Shown here piece by piece: positions 1 to 7,046 of a stretch of 64,000 bases of DNA; position 1 is the stretch's first letter, and every line of letters begins with the position of its first letter. The stretch lies in NCBI RefSeq assembly GCF_002355395.1, contig NZ_AP017315.1, positions 682,001 to 746,000 of the forward strand. The letters run 5' to 3'. The stretch is from Microcella alkaliphila (lineage in GTDB: Bacteria; Actinomycetota; Actinomycetes; Actinomycetales; Microbacteriaceae). Both the position numbers and the translations under genes were made by a program. The notes under the pieces are model-generated. The model had not been told where the DNA came from, made no database searches, and was given only the letters and a program-made list of their open reading frames with translations.

Positions 1-21
1 GGGTTCGGTGATCGTGCCCAT
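1..21 (-). CDS. possible 5' end of a divergent gene cut by the window edge
   Basis: An ATG on the minus strand at 21-19 opens a frame (M-G-T-I-T-E-P) that runs off the left edge. A GAAGG-like sequence lies about 10 nt upstream on that strand. If real, the gene diverges from the Pot transporter operon and shares its AT-rich upstream region. Only seven codons are visible, so no function can be proposed and the frame may be chance. Confidence 0.25.
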
Positions 22-121
22 TTCGTCACACCTTCGTCACGCGCTTGAAATATAAGTTCTGAAACTATAGCTTTAGCGTTTATAGCCTCGACCCGATGAC
101 GCTCGAAGGAGTTTGCCGACA
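22..121 (+). promoter_or_regulatory. AT-rich promoter region of the Pot transporter operon
   Basis: This stretch is much richer in A+T than its surroundings, especially 45-90, with several TATA-like boxes (TATAAG, TATAGC, TATAGC). AAGGAG at 106-111 is the ribosome-binding site and lies 10 nt before the ATG at 122. I see no copy of the TTGATCA palindrome found upstream of the agmatine deiminase gene, so common regulation by the TetR protein is not supported by sequence here. Confidence 0.5.
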
Positions 122-1198
122 ATGCCCGCAACGGACACGACGGCCCCGGCCACCACCCCCGACGCTCCTTCGAGCGAGACAGCGGGGGTCGAACTGCGCG
201 GGGTCTCGAAGCACTTTGGCGACATGGTGGCCGTGCGTGAACTCGACCTGACGGTCGCGCCGGGCGAATTCTTTTCGATGCTCGGGCCCTCGGGATCGGG
301 CAAGACCACAGTGCTGCGCATGATCGCGGGCTTTGAAGACGTCACCTCGGGCCAGATCCTGCTCGACGGGCAGGACGTCACGGCCGCGGCCCCCTTCGAC
401 CGCACCGTCAACACGGTCTTCCAGGACTATGCGCTCTTCCCGCACATGACGATCGCGGAAAACGTCGCCTACGGCCTCAAGGTGCGCAAGACCCCGAAGG
501 CTGAGATCACCGCACGCGTCGGAGAGTCGCTCGAGCAGGTGCGCCTCAGCCACGTCGCCGACCGACTGCCCCACCAGTTGTCGGGCGGTCAGCGTCAGCG
601 CATCGCGCTCGCCCGCGCGCTCATCCTGCGCCCCCGGGTCCTGCTGCTCGACGAGCCGCTCGGTGCCCTCGACAAGCAGCTACGCGAACAGATGCAAATC
701 GAGCTCAAGCAGATTCAGCGCGAGGTCGGCATCACATTCGTGTTCGTGACGCACGACCAAGAGGAGGCGCTCACCCTCAGCGACCGCATCGCGGTCTTCA
801 ACGAGGGTCGTGTCGAGCAGGTCGGAACTCCGCGCGAGGTATACGAATACCCGCAGACGGCGTTCGTCGCCAGCTTCCTCGGCATCTCCAACCTGATTCC
901 CGCAGACCTTGCGCGAGAACTCGCCGGCGCCGAGGGCGCGATCAGTGTGCGACCCGAGCGCGTCCGTCTCGCCGCGACCGACGCATCCATCTCCGCCGCC
1001 GAGACGAGCGTTGTCGGCACCATCACCGAGACCGTCTACACCGGCCCGGCGACGCGCTACATCGTCACCACCGACTACGGACTCACGATCGTCGCTGAAC
1101 GACACAACGATCACGCCCCCGACGACACGGCGCCGTTCCACCGCGGCGACCAGGTGCGAGCCGTCTGGTATCGCGAGCACGCGGCACTGGTTCCCTAA
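122..1198 (+). CDS. potA: polyamine-type ABC transporter ATP-binding protein
   Basis: Cytoplasmic ATPase that powers import through the permeases encoded at 2506-4235. The 358-residue protein has a Walker A motif GPSGSGKT at about residues 55-62, the ABC signature LSGGQ near 153, Walker B LLLDEP near 175-180, and a C-terminal TOBE-type regulatory region (from about residue 280) typical of PotA/FbpC proteins. The ATG at 122 is chosen because AAGGAG sits 10 nt upstream; a TTG at 113 would leave only 2 nt. It is the first of four co-directional genes (ATPase, binding lipoprotein, two permeases). The polyamine assignment rests on the PotABCD-like set and on the agmatine genes nearby. Other Pot-like substrates remain possible. 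Confidence 0.85.
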   Translation: MPATDTTAPATTPDAPSSETAGVELRGVSKHFGDMVAVRELDLTVAPGEFFSMLGPSGSGKTTVLRMIAGFEDVTSGQILLDGQDVTAAAPFDRTVNTVFQDYALFPHMTIAENVAYGLKVRKTPKAEITARVGESLEQVRLSHVADRLPHQLSGGQRQRIALARALILRPRVLLLDEPLGALDKQLREQMQIELKQIQREVGITFVFVTHDQEEALTLSDRIAVFNEGRVEQVGTPREVYEYPQTAFVASFLGISNLIPADLARELAGAEGAISVRPERVRLAATDASISAAETSVVGTITETVYTGPATRYIVTTDYGLTIVAERHNDHAPDDTAPFHRGDQVRAVWYREHAALVP

Positions 1199-1256
1199 CC
1201 CTCAGACCCTTCCCCGCCGAACCCGGCACCACCCCACACAGTAAGAAGGAGATGCA

Positions 1257-2429
1257 ATGAAGAAGAAGGTGCTCATCCCCGCCTTCGCCTCAGCGGCGCT
1301 GCTGGTGCTCGCGGGCTGTAGCAGCGACGGACAGTCCGGCGACGGCCTGTTCATCGATGTGCCCGACATTCCCATGGCTGAAGAGCTGGGCGAGCCGGAA
1401 AGCCAGCTCGACATTGTCGCGTGGTCGGGCTTCGTCGAGCCCGCGTGGGCCGACCAGTTCACCGAAGACACGGGGTGCGTTGTCAACCGTCGCGTCGCAG
1501 GCACAAGCGACGAGATGGTCACCCTCATGCGCACCGGTGAGTACGACCTCGTGTCGGCGTCCGGTGACGCGAGTCTGCGTCTCATCGCCGCCGGTGACGT
1601 CGCTCCCATCAACCTCGACCTCATCCCGAACTTCGGCGACGACATCGTGGAAGGCATGAAGGGTCAGATCTACGACACGATCAACGGCCAGAGCTACGGC
1701 GTCCCGATCGGCCGTGGCGCGAACATCCTGCAGTACAACAGCGAGGTGGTGACCGAGGCGCCCGAGAGCTGGTCGGTGGTGTGGGAGACGGACAGCCCCT
1801 ACGCCGGTCAGATCACGGCCTACGACGCTCCGATCTACATCGCTGATGCCGCGGTTTACCTGATGTATCACGAGCCGGAGCTCGGCATCACGAACCCCTA
1901 CGCGCTCGACCAGACCCAGCTCGACGCCGCGATCGAGCTGCTAAAGCAGCAGAACACGATCGTCGCCGAGTACTGGGCAGACCCCGTCGCGCAGATCACC
2001 TCGTTCCTCGGCGGCACCACCGTCGTCGGCACGTCGTGGGAGGTGCTGCGGAAGTTCACGGAGGACACCGAGAAGTTCCAGGGCGTGCTCCCCATCGAGG
2101 GTTCGACCGGCTGGTCGGACGCGTGGATGCTGTCGTCGCAGTCCGACAGCGTCAACTGCGCATACCTGTGGATGGACTACACGAGCGCCGCTGACGTCAA
2201 CGGTCAGATCGCGATGAACTTCGGTATGGCTCCGGCCAACGCGGCGTTCTGCGAGACCAGCGAGGAAGCCGCTGCGCACTGTGAGCAGTTCAACGCCACG
2301 GACGAGGAGTACTTCAGCAACGTTTGGTACTGGACCACGCCGATCGAGCAGTGTGTCGATGGCCGGACCGACGTCGAGTGCACCAACTTCCAGCAGTGGA
2401 CTCAGGCCTGGCTGACCGTCAAGGGCTGA
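1257..2429 (+). CDS. potD: extracellular solute-binding lipoprotein of Pot type (PotD-like)
   Basis: Substrate-binding component of the ABC importer, predicted to be anchored to the outer face of the membrane. The 390-residue protein starts with a lipoprotein signal: positive N-terminus, hydrophobic core, and lipobox LAGC with Cys21 as the lipidated residue. The rest reads as a periplasmic-binding-protein type 2 fold with the SQLDIVAWSGFVEPAW opening strand found in spermidine/putrescine-binding proteins. An AAGGAG motif precedes the ATG. Several extra Cys residues in the C-terminal half could form disulfides outside the cell. A strong hairpin follows the gene (2438-2463), which would favour a higher level of this protein than of the permeases. 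Exact ligand unknown. Confidence 0.8.
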   Translation: MKKKVLIPAFASAALLVLAGCSSDGQSGDGLFIDVPDIPMAEELGEPESQLDIVAWSGFVEPAWADQFTEDTGCVVNRRVAGTSDEMVTLMRTGEYDLVSASGDASLRLIAAGDVAPINLDLIPNFGDDIVEGMKGQIYDTINGQSYGVPIGRGANILQYNSEVVTEAPESWSVVWETDSPYAGQITAYDAPIYIADAAVYLMYHEPELGITNPYALDQTQLDAAIELLKQQNTIVAEYWADPVAQITSFLGGTTVVGTSWEVLRKFTEDTEKFQGVLPIEGSTGWSDAWMLSSQSDSVNCAYLWMDYTSAADVNGQIAMNFGMAPANAAFCETSEEAAAHCEQFNATDEEYFSNVWYWTTPIEQCVDGRTDVECTNFQQWTQAWLTVKG

Positions 2430-2437
2430 TCCACCTC

Positions 2438-2463
2438 GCGGGCGGGGTTTCGGCCCCGCCCGC
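2438..2463 (+). terminator. intra-operon hairpin after the binding-protein gene
   Basis: GCGGGCGGGG (2438-2447) and CCCCGCCCGC (2454-2463) form a perfect 10-bp stem with a 6-nt TTTCGG loop. There is no U tract, so it is more likely a partial terminator or 3' stabiliser that tunes expression between the binding protein and the permeases. Confidence 0.55.
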
Positions 2464-2505
2464 ACCCAACCTACTGTTCACCCCCACTGCGACACGGGAG
2501 CGCAC

Positions 2506-3417
2506 GTGACCTCCACAGCATCCGCACCGACGCGGGGCGAACCGCGAGCGGTGCCTCTGCACCGGCCGGTATCGACGGCCCTGCACCGTCGGCCCCGTCT
2601 CCGCCTCGGCGCCCTGCTCGCCTTGCCACTGACGTGGCTGGTCGGGCTGTACATCTTCTCGCTCGCCCTGCTTCTGATCACGGCGTTCTGGCTGGTCGAC
2701 CCGTTCACGTCACTCGTGCGACCCGGCTTCACGCTCGACAACTTCGCGCTGCTGTTCTCGAACCCCGCGTATGTGTCTACCTCTCTGCGCACGCTCGGTA
2801 TCGCACTCGCCGTCACCGCGCTGAGCGCGGTATTCGCGGTTCCGCTCGGCATCTTCATGGCGAAGATCGCGTCCCCGTGGATGCGCGCGGTGCTCGCCGT
2901 CGCCATCACGCTTCCGCTGTGGGCCGGCTACCTCGTGAAGATCGTCGCCATGCGCATCACCTTCACCGAGGAGGGCTTCTTCAACTCGGTGGTCGGCCTC
3001 GTGGGGGGCCGCGGTCCCGGGTTCGGTATTCCGATCGTCATTCTGACCCTCACCTACCTGTGGTTCCCGTACATGGCGCTGCCGGTGTACACCGCGATCC
3101 GGCAGATCCCGGTGAACCTGTTCGACGCATCCGCCGATCTGGGTGCGCAGGGCTGGACGACCATTCGCACCGTGGTCATGCCGCTTCTGACACCGGCGCT
3201 CATTGCCGGAAGTGTCTTCACCTTCTCGCTGAGCCTCGGCGACTACCTCGCCGCTCGCTTCGTGGGCGGCCCGAACAGTCAGATGATCGGGTCGATCATC
3301 GCGTCCAACATCAACCTGAACCCGCCCGTCGCGGCGGCGTTCTCGGTCGTTCCGATCGCGTTCGTCGTCATCTACCTGCTGGTCACCCGTCGCACGGGTG
3401 CCCTTGAGCGGATGTAG
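2506..3417 (+). CDS. potB: ABC transporter permease, PotB type
   Basis: Inner-membrane permease of the Pot-type importer, 303 residues, with six hydrophobic segments after a cytoplasmic N-terminus of about 40 residues. The cytoplasmic EAA loop that docks on the ATPase is visible as ASADLGAQGWTTIRTVVMP in the C-terminal half. GTG start at 2506, preceded by a GGGAG motif. The stop is 8 nt before the next permease start, so the two half-permeases are probably co-translated. The family normally pairs a PotB and a PotC protein, as seen here. Confidence 0.82.
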   Translation: MTSTASAPTRGEPRAVPLHRPVSTALHRRPRLRLGALLALPLTWLVGLYIFSLALLLITAFWLVDPFTSLVRPGFTLDNFALLFSNPAYVSTSLRTLGIALAVTALSAVFAVPLGIFMAKIASPWMRAVLAVAITLPLWAGYLVKIVAMRITFTEEGFFNSVVGLVGGRGPGFGIPIVILTLTYLWFPYMALPVYTAIRQIPVNLFDASADLGAQGWTTIRTVVMPLLTPALIAGSVFTFSLSLGDYLAARFVGGPNSQMIGSIIASNINLNPPVAAAFSVVPIAFVVIYLLVTRRTGALERM

Positions 3418-3425
3418 GAGCCCTC

Positions 3426-4235
3426 ATGCTGAGATTAGGTCGCGGATCGAAAATCGCCCTCGGGGTGATCGTCAGCATCGTGCTCATCTTCATGTACGTG
3501 CCACTCATGCTCGTCATGGTCAACTCGTTCAACGACTCGCGGATCGCCGCGTGGCCGGTGCAGGCCTTCTCGACCCGGTGGTGGGAGATCGCCGCAACCT
3601 CCGAACCGATTCGAGCGGCCGTGCTGAACTCGATCGTGGTGGGGCTCGGCGCCACCGTGATCGCGTTGTTGCTGGGCACGCTCTCGGCGTTCGCGCTCTC
3701 GCGCTACTCGTTCTTCGGGAAGCAGACGGTCAACCTGTTGATCGTGCTGCCGATCGCACTGCCTGGCGTTGTGACGGGTGTGGCCTTCAGCAACACCTTC
3801 AACTCGATCCTCAGCCCGGCCGGAATTCAGGTCGGCTACTTCGGGATGATCATCGCGCACGGCACCTTCTGCATCGTGATGGTCTTCAACAACGTCTTCG
3901 CCCGGCTACGGCGCATGAGCCCGAACCTGCAGGAGGCGTCGATGGACTTGGGTGCGGGTATCGGCCAGACGTTCCGGCTCGTCACCTTCCCGCAGTTCCG
4001 CACGGCCTTCGTCGCCGGTGGCCTGCTGGCGTTCGCGCTCAGCTTCGACGAGGTCGTCGTGACGATCTTCACGGCACCCCCCGGAGTCGACACCCTGCCC
4101 CTGTGGATCCTCAACACCATGGCCAGGCCGAACGAGGGCAACCTCGTCAACGTCGTTGCCACCGTGCTGATTCTGCTGTCGCTCATTCCGGTCTACATTT
4201 CGCAGCGGCTGTCGCGCGCGGAAGAAGACGAGTAG
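3426..4235 (+). CDS. potC: ABC transporter permease, PotC type
   Basis: Second membrane subunit of the importer, 269 residues and about six transmembrane segments. The EAA loop reads EASMDLGAGIGQTFRLV in the C-terminal half, followed by a conserved FPQFR. The gene begins 8 nt after potB, preceded by TAGGAG. It ends the operon; 6 nt later the oppositely oriented gene at 4242-4448 ends, and I see no hairpin in that gap. Confidence 0.82.
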   Translation: MLRLGRGSKIALGVIVSIVLIFMYVPLMLVMVNSFNDSRIAAWPVQAFSTRWWEIAATSEPIRAAVLNSIVVGLGATVIALLLGTLSAFALSRYSFFGKQTVNLLIVLPIALPGVVTGVAFSNTFNSILSPAGIQVGYFGMIIAHGTFCIVMVFNNVFARLRRMSPNLQEASMDLGAGIGQTFRLVTFPQFRTAFVAGGLLAFALSFDEVVVTIFTAPPGVDTLPLWILNTMARPNEGNLVNVVATVLILLSLIPVYISQRLSRAEEDE

Positions 4236-4241
4236 ACGGCG

Positions 4242-4448
4242 CTACTCGGGCTGGGTCGTATCGATCACGGCGACGCTCACGCCGCGGTCGACCCAGAGGT
4301 GGGCCGGCTGCAGGCGGCCCCGGCCGTGATTGACCGACAACCAGCCGCCTCCGGCGGCGATCAGTTCGTCGATCTCCGCGCGCATCTGCTGCTGGCTACG
4401 CGCGACGACATACTCGTTGCCGCCGTAGAGGATCGTTGCGCGGCTCAT
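4242..4448 (-). CDS. small hypothetical protein (68 aa)
   Basis: A 68-residue soluble protein, not recognised. The start ATG at 4448 overlaps the stop of the upstream gene in an ATGA arrangement (4445-4448), which indicates translational coupling. The sequence has a mixed alpha/beta look, with an acidic-amphipathic helix around residues 18-32 and a beta-rich C-terminus (HLWVDRGVSVAVID). Longer frames reaching further upstream would read through the neighbouring gene and lose the coupling. Small genes like this pair are, to my recollection, common in Microbacteriaceae; function unknown. Confidence 0.6.
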   Translation of the reverse strand: MSRATILYGGNEYVVARSQQQMRAEIDELIAAGGGWLSVNHGRGRLQPAHLWVDRGVSVAVIDTTQPE

Positions 4449-4762
4449 TCGCCGTCCATTCCGTTGGGCGCGGGCTCGGGCACGAGATGGAGGCCAGCCG
4501 GGGTGTTGGCAGCCAGCATCAGTTCGTCGATCCACGCCCGGTTGATCGCCGCCTGACGGCTACCGAAGTACTTGAACGAGATCGGAATGGTGGGGTGTAG
4601 CCAGATGACGCTGCGTCCGTCCCCGATCGATTCGTCGTCTTTCCAGCTGAAGTAGAAGGCCTCGTTGCGGCGCAGCTTTGCGCCGATGACGAGTTGCAGA
4701 TGAGCGAGCGTCCGATCGTCGAAGTCCGCCGACAGCGTCGAGTCGTACGTCAGGGTTCCCAC
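4445..4762 (-). CDS. conserved hypothetical protein, DUF7882-like
   Basis: 105 residues. It opens with GTLTYDST and contains DDRTLAHLQLVIGAKLRR, FSWKDD and SIWLHPTIPI followed by KYFGSR. This matches a small Microbacteriaceae family I recall as DUF7882, often mislabelled ATP-dependent DNA ligase in databases; nothing here resembles a ligase catalytic core. The GTG at 4762 is chosen because GGAGG lies just upstream and the family starts at this point; upstream codons are low-complexity Arg-rich read-through. Coupled by ATGA overlap to the 68-residue gene. Function unknown. Confidence 0.65.
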   Translation of the reverse strand: MGTLTYDSTLSADFDDRTLAHLQLVIGAKLRRNEAFYFSWKDDESIGDGRSVIWLHPTIPISFKYFGSRQAAINRAWIDELMLAANTPAGLHLVPEPAPNGMDGE

Positions 4763-4824
4763 AGCGCCTCCATGCGTGGCGCTGATCGGACGCGCCTCGC
4801 TGTCATTCTGGCGCGTTCGAGAAG

Positions 4825-4876
4825 TTCGCGCATCCCCACCGGGGCTTGTGGGGGGCTTCAGGTGGGGATGCGCGAA
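4825..4876 (-). terminator. perfect 16-bp inverted repeat, terminator-like
   Basis: TTCGCGCATCCCCACC (4825-4840) and its exact complement (4861-4876) flank a 20-nt loop, 6 nt beyond the stop of the minus-strand gene at 4882-5169. No U tract follows. The GGGGATGCGCG core recurs in the hairpin at 9161-9198. Confidence 0.6.
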
Positions 4877-4881
4877 AAGTG

Positions 4882-5169
4882 TCACGTGCGCTCGACGAAC
4901 GCGCCTCGGGCGGCGGCAAGCGAGCCGTAGAACTCGGTGTGGTCGGGGTCTTTCAAACTCGTGACTCGATACGCGGGGCCGACTCGGTCGATGACACCGA
5001 TGATGGCGCGGCCGGTTTCTGTCAGGAATCGTCGATCGCTCACGCGCCACTCGGTGGAGGACACGCGGTCGAGCCGGACGTCCTCCAGGGCGCGCGGGGC
5101 TGCACGAAAGCCGGTGACCGGCGGATCGTTGTCGGGACGTGCGGCGCTGCGGGTGTCGATGGTCGTCAT
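4882..5169 (-). CDS. small hypothetical protein (95 aa)
   Basis: 95 residues, not recognised. The ATG at 5169 is preceded by an AGGGGG purine tract. The C-terminal two thirds looks like a compact alpha/beta domain (WRVSDRRFLTETGRAIIGVIDRVGPAYRVTSL), ending in an amphipathic helix. It precedes the DUF7882-like pair with a 120-nt gap containing a perfect hairpin, so it is probably a separate transcript. On the minus strand the region upstream of its start has GAGAGTTC twice, about 20 nt apart, and a TACTGT box, which may be its promoter. Function unknown. Confidence 0.55.
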   Translation of the reverse strand: MTTIDTRSAARPDNDPPVTGFRAAPRALEDVRLDRVSSTEWRVSDRRFLTETGRAIIGVIDRVGPAYRVTSLKDPDHTEFYGSLAAARGAFVERT

Positions 5170-5263
5170 GATGTGGTGGCCCCCTTCTGCCGTCAACTGA
5201 TGACAGTAGGGGTAATGACGAACTCTCGGTGAGGGGTTGAACTCTCAGCTAATGAGGAGTAGT

Positions 5264-5292
5264 GGACCCCGCGTTCTGCCCGCGCGTGGGGG
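5264..5292 (-). terminator. hairpin downstream of the TetR gene
   Basis: GACCCC/GCG on one side and CGCG-TGGGGGTC on the other form a GC-rich stem-loop immediately after the TetR stop codon at 5299. There is no U run. It is the likely 3' end of the repressor transcript. Confidence 0.45.
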
Positions 5293-5298
5293 TCAGCC

Positions 5299-5928
5299 TT
5301 ACTGGCCGAGCGTGCCATCCGCGAGGCCGAGCTCGAGCTCGAGGGCGCGGCCGATGAGGCGCAGCGAGCTCGCGCCGCGGCCGTAGTCGACCATCTCGTG
5401 TGCGTTCAGGCCGTCGATCATCGCGAGCACCTGGGAGGCGATGAGGTCGGTGTCCGCCGGTGTCATGACTCCCGCATCGATCCCGGCGTCCAGAACTTCC
5501 ACGACAGCCGCGTGCCACTCGGTCATCTCCTCCGTGATGGCCTCGGCCAGGTCGGCGTTGCGTCGGCCGAGGCCCCACGCGTCGACCCACACGGGGGTCA
5601 CATCGTTGCGGGTGCCATCGAGCATGGTGGTGAGGAGCGTGCGCAGGCGGGCGACGGGGTCGCGCACGGCGAGCACGTGAGCGCGTACCTCGGCGAGTTC
5701 GCGCCCGGCGAGGGCTCGGAACGTATCGGCGACGAGTTCGCTCATGCTGGGCGCGTAGTGGGCGACGAGGGCGGACGCGACCCCGGCGCGCTCGGCGACC
5801 GCGCGCAACGTGACGCCGGCGAGGCCGCGCTCCAGGGCGACGGACTGTGCCGCTTCGTAGATCTGCTCGGCGCGAAGGGCGGCAGGGATGCGCTCCGCAC
5901 GCGGGCGGTCATCCTGCGGCGTTGACAT
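5299..5928 (-). CDS. TetR-family transcriptional regulator
   Basis: 209-residue repressor with an N-terminal TetR helix-turn-helix (AEQIYEAAQSVALERGLAGVTLRAVAE, then a recognition-helix region ending LVAHYAPS, residues about 18-63) and a C-terminal all-helical ligand-binding domain of the size seen in BetI/YcdC-like regulators. The ATG at 5928 is preferred over the GTG at 5934 because GGAAAGG then has normal spacing. It diverges from the agmatine deiminase-amidase operon; a perfect palindrome between them is the probable operator. The inducer is inferred to be agmatine, putrescine or a related polyamine, from context only. Confidence 0.85.
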   Translation of the reverse strand: MSTPQDDRPRAERIPAALRAEQIYEAAQSVALERGLAGVTLRAVAERAGVASALVAHYAPSMSELVADTFRALAGRELAEVRAHVLAVRDPVARLRTLLTTMLDGTRNDVTPVWVDAWGLGRRNADLAEAITEEMTEWHAAVVEVLDAGIDAGVMTPADTDLIASQVLAMIDGLNAHEMVDYGRGASSLRLIGRALELELGLADGTLGQ

Positions 5929-5963
5929 GCTCACCTTTCCGACAGTAGCGTCTCCCCAGGCTA

Positions 5964-5979
5964 TTGATCAGGTGATCAA
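5964..5979. promoter_or_regulatory. probable TetR operator TTGATCA-GG-TGATCAA
   Basis: Perfect 7+7 inverted repeat with a 2-nt centre, between the divergent TetR gene and the agmatine deiminase gene (30 nt before its ATG). The position allows one site to control both promoters. That the neighbouring TetR protein binds it is an inference. Confidence 0.65.
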
Positions 5980-6008
5980 CAAACAAGCGATCGCGACGAG
6001 GAGATCCC

Positions 6009-7046
6009 ATGGCGTGGCGCATGCCGGCAGAGACCGCACCGCAGGCCCGAATCTGGATGGCGTTCCCTCGCGAGGGCGACGTCATGGGCGACAGCTCGGC
6101 CGCCCGAGAGGCCACCTACGCTGCGTGGACTGCCGTGGCTCACGCGATCACCGACTTCGAACCCGTGACGATGGTGGTTGACCCGAGCGAGCGCGAGCGC
6201 GCGCGCCGCATGCTGAGCGCCGACATCGACGTCGTCGAGGCGCCCCTTAACGACTTCTGGATGCGCGACTTCGGCCCCACGTTCGTCCTCGACGACGAAA
6301 CGGGCCAGCTCGGCGGGGTCGACTGGATCTTCAATGCCTGGGGTCAGGGCGCCGACTGCGAGCAGGACGCGCTGATCGCGGAACGCGTGATCGGCGAGGC
6401 CGGCGCCACGCGCATCCCGAGCCTCTTGGTCAACGAAGGAGGCGGCATCCACGTCGATGGCGAGGGCACCGTGCTCGTCACCGAGACCGTGCAGCTCGAC
6501 CCCGACCGCAACCCCTGGGCGACAAAAGAGCGCGTCGAGGCAGAGCTTTCCCGAACGATCGGCGCGACGACCGCGATCTGGCTGCCGCGTGGCCTCACCC
6601 GCGACTACGACGAGCTGGGCACCCGCGGCCACGTCGACATCGTTGCAACCTTCGCCGCGCCGGGACGCGTTCTGCTGCACGCCCAGCTCGACCCCGCGCA
6701 TCCCGACCACGCGGTGATGCCCGAGATTCGGGCCGCGCTCGAGGAGGCCATCGACGCGCGGGGTCGCCGCCTCGAGATCATCGACCTTCCGGCCCCTGCC
6801 CAGCTCACCGACGATGAGGGCTTCGTCGACTACAGCTACGTCAACCACCTCGTCGTCAACGACGGGGTGATCGCCTGCGGCTTCGGTGACGAGTATGCGG
6901 ATGCCCGGGCCCGCGACATCCTGTCGGCCGCGTACCCGGGGCGCGCCGTCGTCACGGTGGATGCGCGCGAGATTTTTGCGCGCGGCGGCGGCATCCACTG
7001 CATCACGCAGCAGCAGCCGGCGGTGACGGGCGGAGGTCGCGGGTGA
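6009..7046 (+). CDS. aguA: agmatine deiminase (agmatine iminohydrolase)
   Basis: Converts agmatine to N-carbamoylputrescine and ammonia in the cytoplasm. The 345-residue protein is a peptidylarginine-deiminase-type guanidine hydrolase. Visible landmarks are the opening W-MAFPREG, the substrate-site motif NDFWMRDFGPTFV, NEGGGIHVDGEGTVL, the catalytic His region TRGHVDIVATF, and the C-terminal nucleophile in GGGIHCITQQQPA (Cys331). GAGGAG precedes the ATG at 6009. The stop overlaps the GTG start of the amidase gene (GTGA, 7043-7046), so the two are translationally coupled. Control by the divergent TetR protein is likely. With the Pot-type importer it suggests an uptake-and-breakdown route for agmatine/putrescine. 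Confidence 0.88.
   Translation: MAWRMPAETAPQARIWMAFPREGDVMGDSSAAREATYAAWTAVAHAITDFEPVTMVVDPSERERARRMLSADIDVVEAPLNDFWMRDFGPTFVLDDETGQLGGVDWIFNAWGQGADCEQDALIAERVIGEAGATRIPSLLVNEGGGIHVDGEGTVLVTETVQLDPDRNPWATKERVEAELSRTIGATTAIWLPRGLTRDYDELGTRGHVDIVATFAAPGRVLLHAQLDPAHPDHAVMPEIRAALEEAIDARGRRLEIIDLPAPAQLTDDEGFVDYSYVNHLVVNDGVIACGFGDEYADARARDILSAAYPGRAVVTVDAREIFARGGGIHCITQQQPAVTGGGRG

Noticed and set aside
1202..1657. Long open frames on the opposite strand of potD and of many other genes
   Set aside because: They lie antisense to strongly supported genes, lack ribosome-binding sites and have the Arg/Ala/Gly/Pro-rich composition typical of shadow frames in GC-rich DNA.
4445..4762. ATP-dependent DNA ligase
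   Set aside because: Database labels of this small family use that name, but the 105-residue protein has no ligase motif (no KxDG) and is far too short.
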